Assembly: GCA_037440105.1 (NCBI GenBank)
Contig: JBBIUS010000010.1
Location: forward strand, 1 to 28,858
Length of the DNA: 28,858 nt
Source of the DNA: JBBIUS01 sp037440105
Lineage (GTDB): Bacteria; Patescibacteriota; Patescibacteriia; XYB2-FULL-38-15
Reading direction: 5' to 3'
The notes below the pieces were generated by a model that searched no databases, had not been told where the DNA came from, and saw only the letters and a program-made list of their open reading frames with translations. Shown piece by piece: positions 13,947-19,436 of this stretch (its first letter is position 1; each line of letters opens with the position of its first letter). The position numbers and the translations under genes were made by a program.

Positions 13947-14000
13947 AGATAAACAAAAACAGCTTCTTCATCCTTGGACAAAGGTAAGAGGAAGCTGTTT
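13947..14000 (-). terminator. Terminator of the mraZ-ftsL cluster
   Basis: AAACAGCTTC (13957-13966) pairs with GAAGCTGTTT (13991-14000); on the minus strand the stem runs into TTTTTGTTTATC. The loop is large (24 nt) but contains CCTTGG/AAAGG that can add pairs. Confidence 0.7.
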
Positions 14001-14004
14001 AAAT

Positions 14005-14055
14005 CACAATTTTTCTGGAAAGAATTTTAAATTTTTAAAACCAAGAAAAATTGTG
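14005..14055 (-). other. Second long hairpin after the FtsL-like gene
   Basis: CACAATTTTTCTGG (14005-14018) opposes CCAAGAAAAATTGTG (14041-14055), nearly perfect with one bulge, separated by an AT-rich loop. It lies between the FtsL-like stop and the terminator and may protect the 3' end or assist termination. Confidence 0.55.
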
Positions 14056-14063
14056 GATGTATT

Positions 14064-14414
14064 TCATTTTTTGACTGCTAAATTGGAAGGTAAAAGATAT
14101 TCTATTTTAGCGACTGAAACCATCCCCGCGTCTAAAGAATCTAATTTTTCTTTAATTGTATCAAATGATTGAAGCTCTGTGACTTGCAGAGTGAGTTTCT
14201 CATTTTCTTTCTTAAACTGTTCTATCTTTTGCTCTATCTCTTTAATTCTGAATCCTTTTGTCGCCATGCTGCTTATTTCTACTACATGTAAAACACCAAC
14301 TAAACAAATTAAACTAATTATAAGAATATTTAAAAATTTTATATCAAAAACAAAAGACTTCGGACTTCTGCTAAATTTGCGTTTAATTTTAGTTAAAATA
14401 ATAAATTTTGACAT
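14064..14414 (-). CDS. FtsL/DivIC-like cell division protein
   Basis: 116 residues from MSKFIILTKIKRKF. An upstream in-frame ATG would translate the AATTAAC word repeat and is unlikely. The layout is a short basic cytoplasmic tail, one membrane helix (FLNILIISLICLVGVLHVVEI), then an extracytoplasmic coiled coil (FRIKEIEQKIEQFKKENEKLTLQVTELQS). That is the architecture of FtsL/DivIC, which bridge the divisome to septal wall synthesis. Sequence identity in this family is too low for a call by motif alone. The position directly after rsmH in an mraZ-rsmH cluster strongly supports FtsL. No ftsI or murE follows, so the classic dcw cluster is cut short here by a terminator. Confidence 0.75.
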   Translation of the reverse strand: MSKFIILTKIKRKFSRSPKSFVFDIKFLNILIISLICLVGVLHVVEISSMATKGFRIKEIEQKIEQFKKENEKLTLQVTELQSFDTIKEKLDSLDAGMVSVAKIEYLLPSNLAVKK

Positions 14415-14419
14415 ATTCT

Positions 14420-14462
14420 GCAAACAATTAACGATTAACAATTAACAATTAACAATTAACTA
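14420..14462. repeat. AATTAAC tandem word repeat
   Basis: Six or so near-perfect AATTAAC/GATTAAC words fill the gap between rsmH and the FtsL-like gene. They match the rplU leader words at 4971-5014. Confidence 0.7.
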
Positions 14463-14473
14463 ATGCTGCCCTG

Positions 14474-15421
14474 CTAATTCGCTAACTTTTCTGCAACTCG
14501 CAATTTTGCGCTGCGGGACCTAGGATTTATTTTTGCCTCCTCCTCAGTTGGAATTATTGGTTTTTTAGTTATTATTTTTAAACTTGCTTTATGTTTACAT
14601 TGACAAACAGGAATATCTTTTGGGCACAAACAATCAGTTGATTCTCTCTTAAAAAATTGTTTAACAATTCTATCCTCAAGCGAATGAAAAGATATTACCG
14701 CTAACCGTCCGCCTGGCAAAAGCATCTCCACTGCTTGCGGTAAAGCGATTTTTAAATTATTTAATTCGTCGTTCACCGCAATCCGAAAAGCCTGAAATGT
14801 TTTTGTCGCAAAATGAATGCGGCCGTGTTGAAATTTTTTTGGCACTCCTTGCGAAACCGCCTTTACTAATTCAAAAGTGGTACTTATTGGTTTCTTCTGC
14901 CGCATCTCGCAAATTTTTTTTGCGATTTGTTTGGCAAATTTTTCTTCTCCGTAATCTCTTAAAATTTCTATTAACTTACTTTTCGACTCGCTGTTTATTA
15001 TTTCTGCTGCCGTTATTCCTTTTCCGCTATATCTCATATCAAGCGGGGCGTCTATTTGAAATGAAAATCCTTTTTTTGGATCAGCGATCTCCAATGACGA
15101 AAAACCGAGGTCAAATAGAATGCCTGAGATGTTTTTAAAATTGCTTTGAAGAACAATTTTTTTTAAGTCCTTAAAATTTCCGTTTACTGCGATTAACCGA
15201 TCAATTTTTAATTTTTCATTTTTAATTTTTAACTTCGCGATCTCTATGGCAGATTTATCTAAATCTATGCCAAGCACCATCCCATGAGGACTAGTTATTT
15301 TGAGAATTTCTACCGCGTGCCCCCCACCCCCTAATGTGCAGTCAACAAAATTCTGATTTGATTTTGGGTTTAAATTCTCTATTACTTCTTTCAAAAGAAC
15401 GGGGACATGGTTTTCAAACAT
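14474..15421 (-). CDS. rsmH: 16S rRNA m4C1402 methyltransferase RsmH (MraW)
   Basis: 315 residues, normal length. It methylates N4 of C1402 in the 16S rRNA decoding centre using S-adenosylmethionine. Motifs: NHVPVLLKEVIENL at the N-terminus, the SAM-binding FVDCTLGGGGHAVEIL (residues 25-40), GILFDLGFSS, PLDMRYSGKG, the FQAFRIAVNDEL segment and LAVISFHSLEDRIVKQFF. The C-terminus is the usual NPRSRSAKLRVAEK. One oddity: KLKIKNEKLKI near residue 65 is encoded by an AATTTTTAATTTTTCATTTTTAA word repeat identical in type to intergenic ones. It sits between mraZ and the FtsL-like gene, on one transcript from the mraZ promoter. Confidence 0.96.
   Translation of the reverse strand: MFENHVPVLLKEVIENLNPKSNQNFVDCTLGGGGHAVEILKITSPHGMVLGIDLDKSAIEIAKLKIKNEKLKIDRLIAVNGNFKDLKKIVLQSNFKNISGILFDLGFSSLEIADPKKGFSFQIDAPLDMRYSGKGITAAEIINSESKSKLIEILRDYGEEKFAKQIAKKICEMRQKKPISTTFELVKAVSQGVPKKFQHGRIHFATKTFQAFRIAVNDELNNLKIALPQAVEMLLPGGRLAVISFHSLEDRIVKQFFKRESTDCLCPKDIPVCQCKHKASLKIITKKPIIPTEEEAKINPRSRSAKLRVAEKLAN
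15203..15232 (-). repeat. AATTTTTAA word repeat inside rsmH
   Basis: A near-symmetrical AATTTTTAATTTTTCATTTT-type tract lies in frame within rsmH and encodes KLKIKNEKLKI. It closely resembles the intergenic tract between rplL and rplJ (22249-22280). Confidence 0.65.
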
Positions 15422-15438
15422 AAACTCTTTTTAGATTT

Positions 15439-15678
15439 TTACATTATTTCTGCGTCATCGCTGCTGTCGGAAATATATTTGAAATAGTTTTTGCTTTTCA
15501 GCGCCTCGCTCGAATTACTTTTAAAAGATGAAAAATAATCTTTAGGAGCAATATTTATACAACACGAATCGCCGTAAAGATCTTTTAAAAATTCATAGAT
15601 TTGTAAAATCATTATTTCATCAGCGTCAACGACAAGCGAAACAGATTTTGAAGACGCGGTTTTAATCATTAATTTCAT
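15439..15678 (-). CDS. Hypothetical small protein between mraZ and rsmH
   Basis: 79 residues, no membrane helix. The first half (MKLMIKTASSKSVSLVVDADEIMILQIYEFLKDLYG) looks like a small alpha/beta fold. The second half is Ser/Lys/Asp-rich and probably disordered (SSFKSNSSEALKSKNYFKYISDSSDDAEIM). I do not recognise a family. Its place inside the mraZ-rsmH unit, 47 nt after mraZ and 17 nt before rsmH, argues that it is a real gene. In most bacteria nothing lies between those two genes. It could be a CPR-specific division-cluster gene or a fast-evolving leftover; I cannot tell. Confidence 0.6.
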   Translation of the reverse strand: MKLMIKTASSKSVSLVVDADEIMILQIYEFLKDLYGDSCCINIAPKDYFSSFKSNSSEALKSKNYFKYISDSSDDAEIM

Positions 15679-15725
15679 ATATTTTGTTTTTATTTTTTTA
15701 TTTTTATAAATTACTTTGCGGTAAA

Positions 15726-16157
15726 TTACACACCGAGCTCGCCAAGCGCTTCCGCAATATCCCCGCTTGTCTTTTCAGTTCCTTTTTTATAATTCTCCCA
15801 TTTTACTTTGTCCCAAATTTCTAATCGATTATAAAGCCCAGCAATAATTGCATTCTTTGATATGCCGGCATATTTTCTTAAATAATCAGGCAGAACAATT
15901 CTCCCCTGCTTATCTAAAAAAACATCCATTGCTCCGGCAAGCATTAGTCTCGCAAAAGCCCGAGTATTTGACTTGCTAATCGGTAATTTGGAAAGTCGAT
16001 CAGCTAGAATTTTCCACTCATTAAGCGGATATAAGAAAAGACAATTATCTAAACCGCGAGTCACAACCGCGCCTTTTGCTAATTTAACCCTGAATTTGGC
16101 TGGTACTGCCAATCTCCCTTTTGAATCAATTGTGTGCTGATATTCGCCTATGAACAT
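15726..16157 (-). CDS. mraZ: Transcriptional regulator MraZ
   Basis: 143 residues, normal length. MraZ is an AbrB-like ring-forming DNA-binding protein that represses or tunes the division and cell-wall cluster. Both half-domains are present: MFIGEYQHTIDSKGRLAVPAKFR at the N-terminus and ARLMLAGAMDVFLDKQGRIVLPDYLRKYAGI around residues 67-98, each with the DxxGR-x-x-x-P signature. It is first in the cluster and about 160 nt downstream of a consensus promoter. Three contiguous 10-bp GTGG repeats overlap the start of that transcript, the arrangement expected for MraZ autoregulation. Confidence 0.96.
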   Translation of the reverse strand: MFIGEYQHTIDSKGRLAVPAKFRVKLAKGAVVTRGLDNCLFLYPLNEWKILADRLSKLPISKSNTRAFARLMLAGAMDVFLDKQGRIVLPDYLRKYAGISKNAIIAGLYNRLEIWDKVKWENYKKGTEKTSGDIAEALGELGV

Positions 16158-16214
16158 AAAGGTTAAAATGAATTATTTTTTGGATAAAAAGTATGAATAA
16201 AAAGTGAGATGTGG

Positions 16215-16247
16215 AAAAATTAGCGTTAAATGTCTTGGCTAATTTTT
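16215..16247 (-). terminator. Attenuator-like hairpin in mraZ leader
   Basis: AAAAATTAGC (16215-16224) pairs perfectly with GCTAATTTTT (16238-16247), loop 13 nt. On the minus strand the stem ends in a T5 run. It lies about 60 nt before the mraZ ATG and could cause partial termination. The stem is AT-rich, so the effect may be small. Confidence 0.4.
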
Positions 16248-16263
16248 AAAAGAAGTTAAAAAG

Positions 16264-16316
16264 TTATCCACAATTTCCCATTTTTATCCCCACTTTTATC
16301 CACTTATCACCACTAT
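16264..16316 (-). promoter_or_regulatory. Putative MraZ operator: phased GTGG repeats
   Basis: On the minus strand three 10-bp units abut exactly: ATAGTGGTGA (16307-16316), TAAGTGGATA (16297-16306), AAAGTGGGGA (16287-16296). ATGGG and TTGTGGATAA follow at 16276-16281 and 16263-16272. Ten-bp phasing and the AAGTGG core resemble the direct repeats bound by MraZ in other bacteria. The first unit coincides with the expected transcription start. The units also resemble DnaA boxes (TTATCCAC on the plus strand). Confidence 0.6.
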
Positions 16317-16322
16317 TATTTA

Positions 16323-16351
16323 ATTATACACCACTTTTTTAACAAAGTCAA
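16323..16351 (-). promoter_or_regulatory. mraZ cluster promoter
   Basis: Minus strand TTGACT (16346-16351), 17-bp spacer, TATAAT (16323-16328). The -10 is perfect; start site near 16316. A further AAAGTGG lies in the spacer. Confidence 0.75.
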
Positions 16352-16356
16352 CCACA

Positions 16357-16370
16357 GCACTTATCCACAG
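16357..16370 (-). promoter_or_regulatory. Upstream element CTGTGGATAAGTGC
   Basis: A 14-bp element ending 5 nt before the mraZ -35. It contains a perfect DnaA-box sequence (TTATCCACA on the plus strand). The same element with one change sits upstream of the rplJ -35 at 23012-23025. Confidence 0.5.
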
Positions 16371-16379
16371 AAAAAAATT

Positions 16380-16775
16380 AAATCAAATAAAACAATTAAA
16401 AATATTTTTGCTAGAAAAAAAACAGCCGTTTTTCATTTTTCTTTAATTTTTCGTTTTTTTATAACATTTAAAATCAAATCAACACCATTTTAAATCAAGT
16501 AAATTTAAATTCTAATCTAAGCTAAGGCCTGATAAAAATTTATGGGTCAAGCCATAACCAGACAACATTAGTAATAAAATGTTATTGCTAGGCAATTCTG
16601 TAACCGTCTGGCTTCACACGAATTCACACGAATTTGGGCCGCAAGAATCTTTTATCTTAAAAGTTTGGTTCTGCTGTGCGGCCTCACGAATTAACACGAA
16701 TATTTGATAATTTTTTTAAAAATAAAAAAATAATAATTTGTTACCGAATTGGTCGGAGATAGTACAAATAAAAAT
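16380..16775. other. Noncoding region with nested inverted repeats
   Basis: No credible gene. The left part is plain AT-rich sequence. At 16552-16612 a nested hairpin can form: CCAGAC (16558-16563) with GTCTGG (16606-16611), enclosing AACATT/AATGTT (16564-16569/16578-16583). At 16613-16706 direct words TCACACGAATTCACACGAATT and CACGAATTAACACGAATA flank an inverted GGGCCGCA/TGTGCGGCC pair (16636-16643 with 16675-16683). This is dispersed-repeat material of the ATTCGTG type. A small RNA cannot be ruled out, but no promoter-terminator pair frames one clearly. Confidence 0.5.
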
Positions 16776-16800
16776 AAAAGTGGTAAAATTACCACTTTTT
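16776..16800 (-). terminator. Terminator after tsaB-like gene
   Basis: AAAAGTGGTA, loop AAAT, TACCACTTTT at 16776-16799, T-rich on both sides. It ends the minus-strand regulator, L,D-transpeptidase and tsaB unit. Confidence 0.75.
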
Positions 16801-16828
16801 AAAAACTTTTGCTAACTTTTATTAAAAA

Positions 16829-17257
16829 TTAAAAAACAAATTTTTTAGGTTTAGTAATATTTGGCTCTTTTTCGTAAAACGGCAAAATAAATTTTCCGAC
16901 CTTTGCTTTTTCCAATTTTTTAAAACCAATTTTTATTAAATTCTGATCATTTTTAAATTCTCTTGCCGTTACGCCAACCACAGGGATATTTAAAACAAAA
17001 CTCAGCGTATTCCCAACTACTGCACTGGCGCGTACAGATGTAAATGACCCTGGGCCAGAAACCACAACAATCCCTTTTATATCTTTTATCTTTAATTTAT
17101 TTTCTTTTAATATTTTATCTATCACGAACAAAAGCCTGTCTGAACGTGTTTTAACTTCTTTCTTTTTAAAATTAACCTTATCAGATAAAATTATTGAAAT
17201 TTTATTAAGAAGCGTTGTATTAATAAACAATATTAAATGTTTAAATTGTTTCGGCAT
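16829..17257 (-). CDS. tsaB: Short TsaB-like t6A synthesis protein
   Basis: 142 residues. TsaB is the inactive Gcp-fold partner that holds TsaD for threonylcarbamoyladenosine synthesis at tRNA position 37. The diagnostic core is present: IKGIVVVSGPGSFTSVRASAVVGNTLSFVLNIPVVGVTA, equivalent to GPGSFTGLRxGxxxAKGL and IPxVGVSSL. Bacterial TsaB is usually about 220-230 residues. Here the second lobe is nearly gone and the protein ends in a short basic tail (NITKPKKFVF). Short TsaB forms appear common in CPR, so this is probably not a broken gene, but whether it supports the TsaD-TsaE complex is not evident. No tsaD or tsaE lies in the window. It is third in a unit with the regulator and the L,D-transpeptidase, 29 nt after the latter. 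Confidence 0.75.
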   Translation of the reverse strand: MPKQFKHLILFINTTLLNKISIILSDKVNFKKKEVKTRSDRLLFVIDKILKENKLKIKDIKGIVVVSGPGSFTSVRASAVVGNTLSFVLNIPVVGVTAREFKNDQNLIKIGFKKLEKAKVGKFILPFYEKEPNITKPKKFVF

Positions 17258-17286
17258 AAAAAAAGAAACAAGACTTACATTTCATT

Positions 17287-18693
17287 TCACGGCTGAACAA
17301 TCACTGCTGTGCCAAGACTTGCCCAGTGGTAAATTTTTTCTGCGGCATCGAGCGGCAGTCGAACGCAGCCATGAGAAACTCGAAGCCCTAAATGGTTTAC
17401 TCCTTCATAAATTATGCCTCTCGCTGTTTTCCAATAAGGCAGGCCATGAATCCCTGCCCCGCCTTTTGTAAACTGCATAAAATGGGGCATATAAAGATTG
17501 TAAGAATTTGAATATTCAACTAGTGATTTATAAAAAATTCTAAATGCTCCAAGCGGCGTCGGCATTTGGAACGTTCCAGTAGAGACCGGATATTCGCCAA
17601 GTTCAAATCCGTTTTGATAAAATTTTAATTTTTGCCTTGAAATATCAATTTCAATATATTTGTAAAAATCGCTTCTTCCGTCTGGGTTAACTCTTGCCGG
17701 CATGACAACGATTGTATTTTTCGCGCCATTAAATTTACCTGCGCTGACCAAAACTCCTCCTCTAAAATTTCTATCAAAAGCAAAAAATTCTTTTTTTAAA
17801 TTGCCGTAACCGTCAAAAATCCTAATGTGCGGACCGCCTGGTGGAAGAGCCCCAGCGATTATTTCTTTTTTCCCATCACTGTCAATGTCAGCTGATGTTA
17901 AATTTATTCCGCCGCGAAAATGCGAACTATATGCTAAAAATCTGTTGATCAATGAGCCATCAGTCCGGTAAATTTGAACTTCTGGAATATTCCCCCAACC
18001 ACCAGCAGCTAAAATTTCATTTATGCCGTCACTTCCTAAATCAACGCTTGTAACATTTACTCCGCCCCATTTTGAAATATTCTGTGGACTAAACTCTGAT
18101 AAAATTTCACCTGCTTGATTAAAAATTCTAATTTTCGGTTCTATGCCCTCTCCGCTTCCGGCAATAATTTCATCTCTGCCGTCGCCGTTTATATCCCCTG
18201 CCCCAACATTTACGCCGTTCCTCAAATTTTGATCAAAAGCAAAAAATCCATAAATAATTTTTGGCTCTCCGTTGCTGTCAAAAACTCTAATATGAGGCCC
18301 GCCGCCAAATCCAGCGCCAGTAATTATTTCTTTTTTCCCGTCCCCATCAAAATCCCCTACAGACACCTTTACGCCGCCAGTAAAATTTTGGTCATAGGCT
18401 AAAAATTTTAATGAGATCGAGCCGTCTTCACGATAAACCATGACCTCCGGCTTTTCTCCGCGAGGAGCGCCGATTATTACTTCGTCAATTCCGTTACCAT
18501 CGATATCACCGGTCGCCAAACTAAACATCCACTTCAAATCTGGCCGTAAAATTGGGAATTCTTTTATTTCTAATAAATTTTCTCCGTCAAAAATTTTAAG
18601 CAGCGGCTGCTCTTTTCCCCAGACGGAAAAAGGCAAACTAAAAAATAAGCCACTATTTAAAATAATTAAAATTAAAAATTTAATTCCTTTCAT
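17287..18693 (-). CDS. Exported FG-GAP repeat / L,D-transpeptidase protein
   Basis: 468 residues. A signal peptide (MKGIKFLILIILNSGLFFSLPFSVWG) is followed by about six FG-GAP-like calcium-binding repeats, each with a DxDGDGxxE(I/V)(I/V)xG core, for example GDFDGDGKKEIITGAG and GDINGDGRDEIIAGSG. These should form part of a beta-propeller. The C-terminal 125 residues are a YkuD domain with IHGLPY (H416) and the catalytic RVSHGCVRLP (H441, C443). Such enzymes make 3-3 cross-links in peptidoglycan or attach proteins to it. The fusion suggests an envelope enzyme that recognises a surface ligand through the propeller. It follows the regulator by 19 nt and precedes the short TsaB by 29 nt. Confidence 0.9.
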   Translation of the reverse strand: MKGIKFLILIILNSGLFFSLPFSVWGKEQPLLKIFDGENLLEIKEFPILRPDLKWMFSLATGDIDGNGIDEVIIGAPRGEKPEVMVYREDGSISLKFLAYDQNFTGGVKVSVGDFDGDGKKEIITGAGFGGGPHIRVFDSNGEPKIIYGFFAFDQNLRNGVNVGAGDINGDGRDEIIAGSGEGIEPKIRIFNQAGEILSEFSPQNISKWGGVNVTSVDLGSDGINEILAAGGWGNIPEVQIYRTDGSLINRFLAYSSHFRGGINLTSADIDSDGKKEIIAGALPPGGPHIRIFDGYGNLKKEFFAFDRNFRGGVLVSAGKFNGAKNTIVVMPARVNPDGRSDFYKYIEIDISRQKLKFYQNGFELGEYPVSTGTFQMPTPLGAFRIFYKSLVEYSNSYNLYMPHFMQFTKGGAGIHGLPYWKTARGIIYEGVNHLGLRVSHGCVRLPLDAAEKIYHWASLGTAVIVQP

Positions 18694-18712
18694 TTTAATA
18701 AGGTAAAAAAAA

Positions 18713-19360
18713 TTAAATAAAGTTATCTACAATTACTAATTTTTTGTTTTCTAAAATATCGTACAAAAACCTGTCTGTGATGTCTTTTCGGTAATTAAAT
18801 TCTTTTTTAGAAAGAACTGTATAATTGATTTCTCTATCAAAATCTTTCTCAAAATTTTTAACCAGCGCTTTTACTTTCCTTCGATTTAATTTTCCAACTA
18901 TTAAAATGTCTGTTCTTGCATCTTTTTGTCCAACAAAAAAACCGGTTAAAACCAAATAATAAACTTTCCCCAATTTCTGAATTCCTTTAATCAAATTTTT
19001 TTCAAGAAGCAATTGTGACTTCAAAAGAAGCGACTTTAATTCTTGATAAAGTAAAAAATCAGTGTTTGCCTTAAAATATTTTTTCCCCAAATAACCATTT
19101 TTTGCTTTATTTTTTTCAGAAATCTTATTTTCTTTCTTTTCTGGGATTAATTCGACGATAATACCTAAATTTTGCAAATTTTCAAGTTCTCGACGGATTG
19201 AATTAATTTGAACATTTAAACCTCTAGTTATTTCTCGGATATAATAAAATTTGTCAGGATTGTTTAAAAAAAGTTTCAAAAGTTTTAGCCTCGTCTTTGA
19301 ACCAAATAATTGTTCAAGCTTTGGCTCATAAATTTTATTGGAATAACGCCTTTTTATCAT
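18713..19360 (-). CDS. Winged-helix regulator with nucleotidyltransferase-like C-terminal part
   Basis: 215 residues. The N-terminal half is a winged helix: LFGSKTRLKLLKLFLNNPDKFYYIREITRGLNVQINSIRRELENLQNLGIIVE matches predicted MarR/ArsR-like regulators found in archaea and CPR. The second half (VYYLVLTGFFVGQKDARTDILIVGKLNRRKVKALVKNFEKDFDREINYTVLSKKEFNYRK) has the layout of a minimal nucleotidyltransferase fold: a strand ending in TGFF, then xxDILIVG. The canonical GSxxxGxxxxxSDxD metal site is mostly lost, so catalysis is doubtful. It heads the unit with the L,D-transpeptidase and is divergent from the beta-propeller membrane protein, with 76 AT-rich bp shared between them. It may regulate both directions. 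Confidence 0.7.
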   Translation of the reverse strand: MIKRRYSNKIYEPKLEQLFGSKTRLKLLKLFLNNPDKFYYIREITRGLNVQINSIRRELENLQNLGIIVELIPEKKENKISEKNKAKNGYLGKKYFKANTDFLLYQELKSLLLKSQLLLEKNLIKGIQKLGKVYYLVLTGFFVGQKDARTDILIVGKLNRRKVKALVKNFEKDFDREINYTVLSKKEFNYRKDITDRFLYDILENKKLVIVDNFI

Positions 19361-19436
19361 ACAATCAATATTTACTTTTTTTATAATTATACTATAATAT
19401 TAACATAATATAATATATAATTCCAGAGAACACAAT
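19361..19436. promoter_or_regulatory. Divergent AT-rich promoter region
   Basis: A 76-bp gap almost entirely A and T, with overlapping TATAAT/TATATT/TAATAT elements on both strands. On the minus strand TTGTGT, 17 bp, TATATT is possible; on the plus strand TATAAT lies about 16 nt before the ATG. Start sites cannot be fixed by eye. Confidence 0.5.

Noticed and set aside
15439..15678. Small ORF between mraZ and rsmH as FtsL
   Set aside because: It has no membrane helix or coiled coil; the gene after rsmH fits FtsL instead.
16158..16828. CRISPR array or tRNA genes in the longest noncoding region
   Set aside because: No regularly spaced identical repeats with unique spacers and no tRNA T-loop or acceptor pairing were found.
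17595..17610. GTTCAAATCC as a tRNA T-loop
   Set aside because: It lies inside the L,D-transpeptidase gene and has no matching arms.
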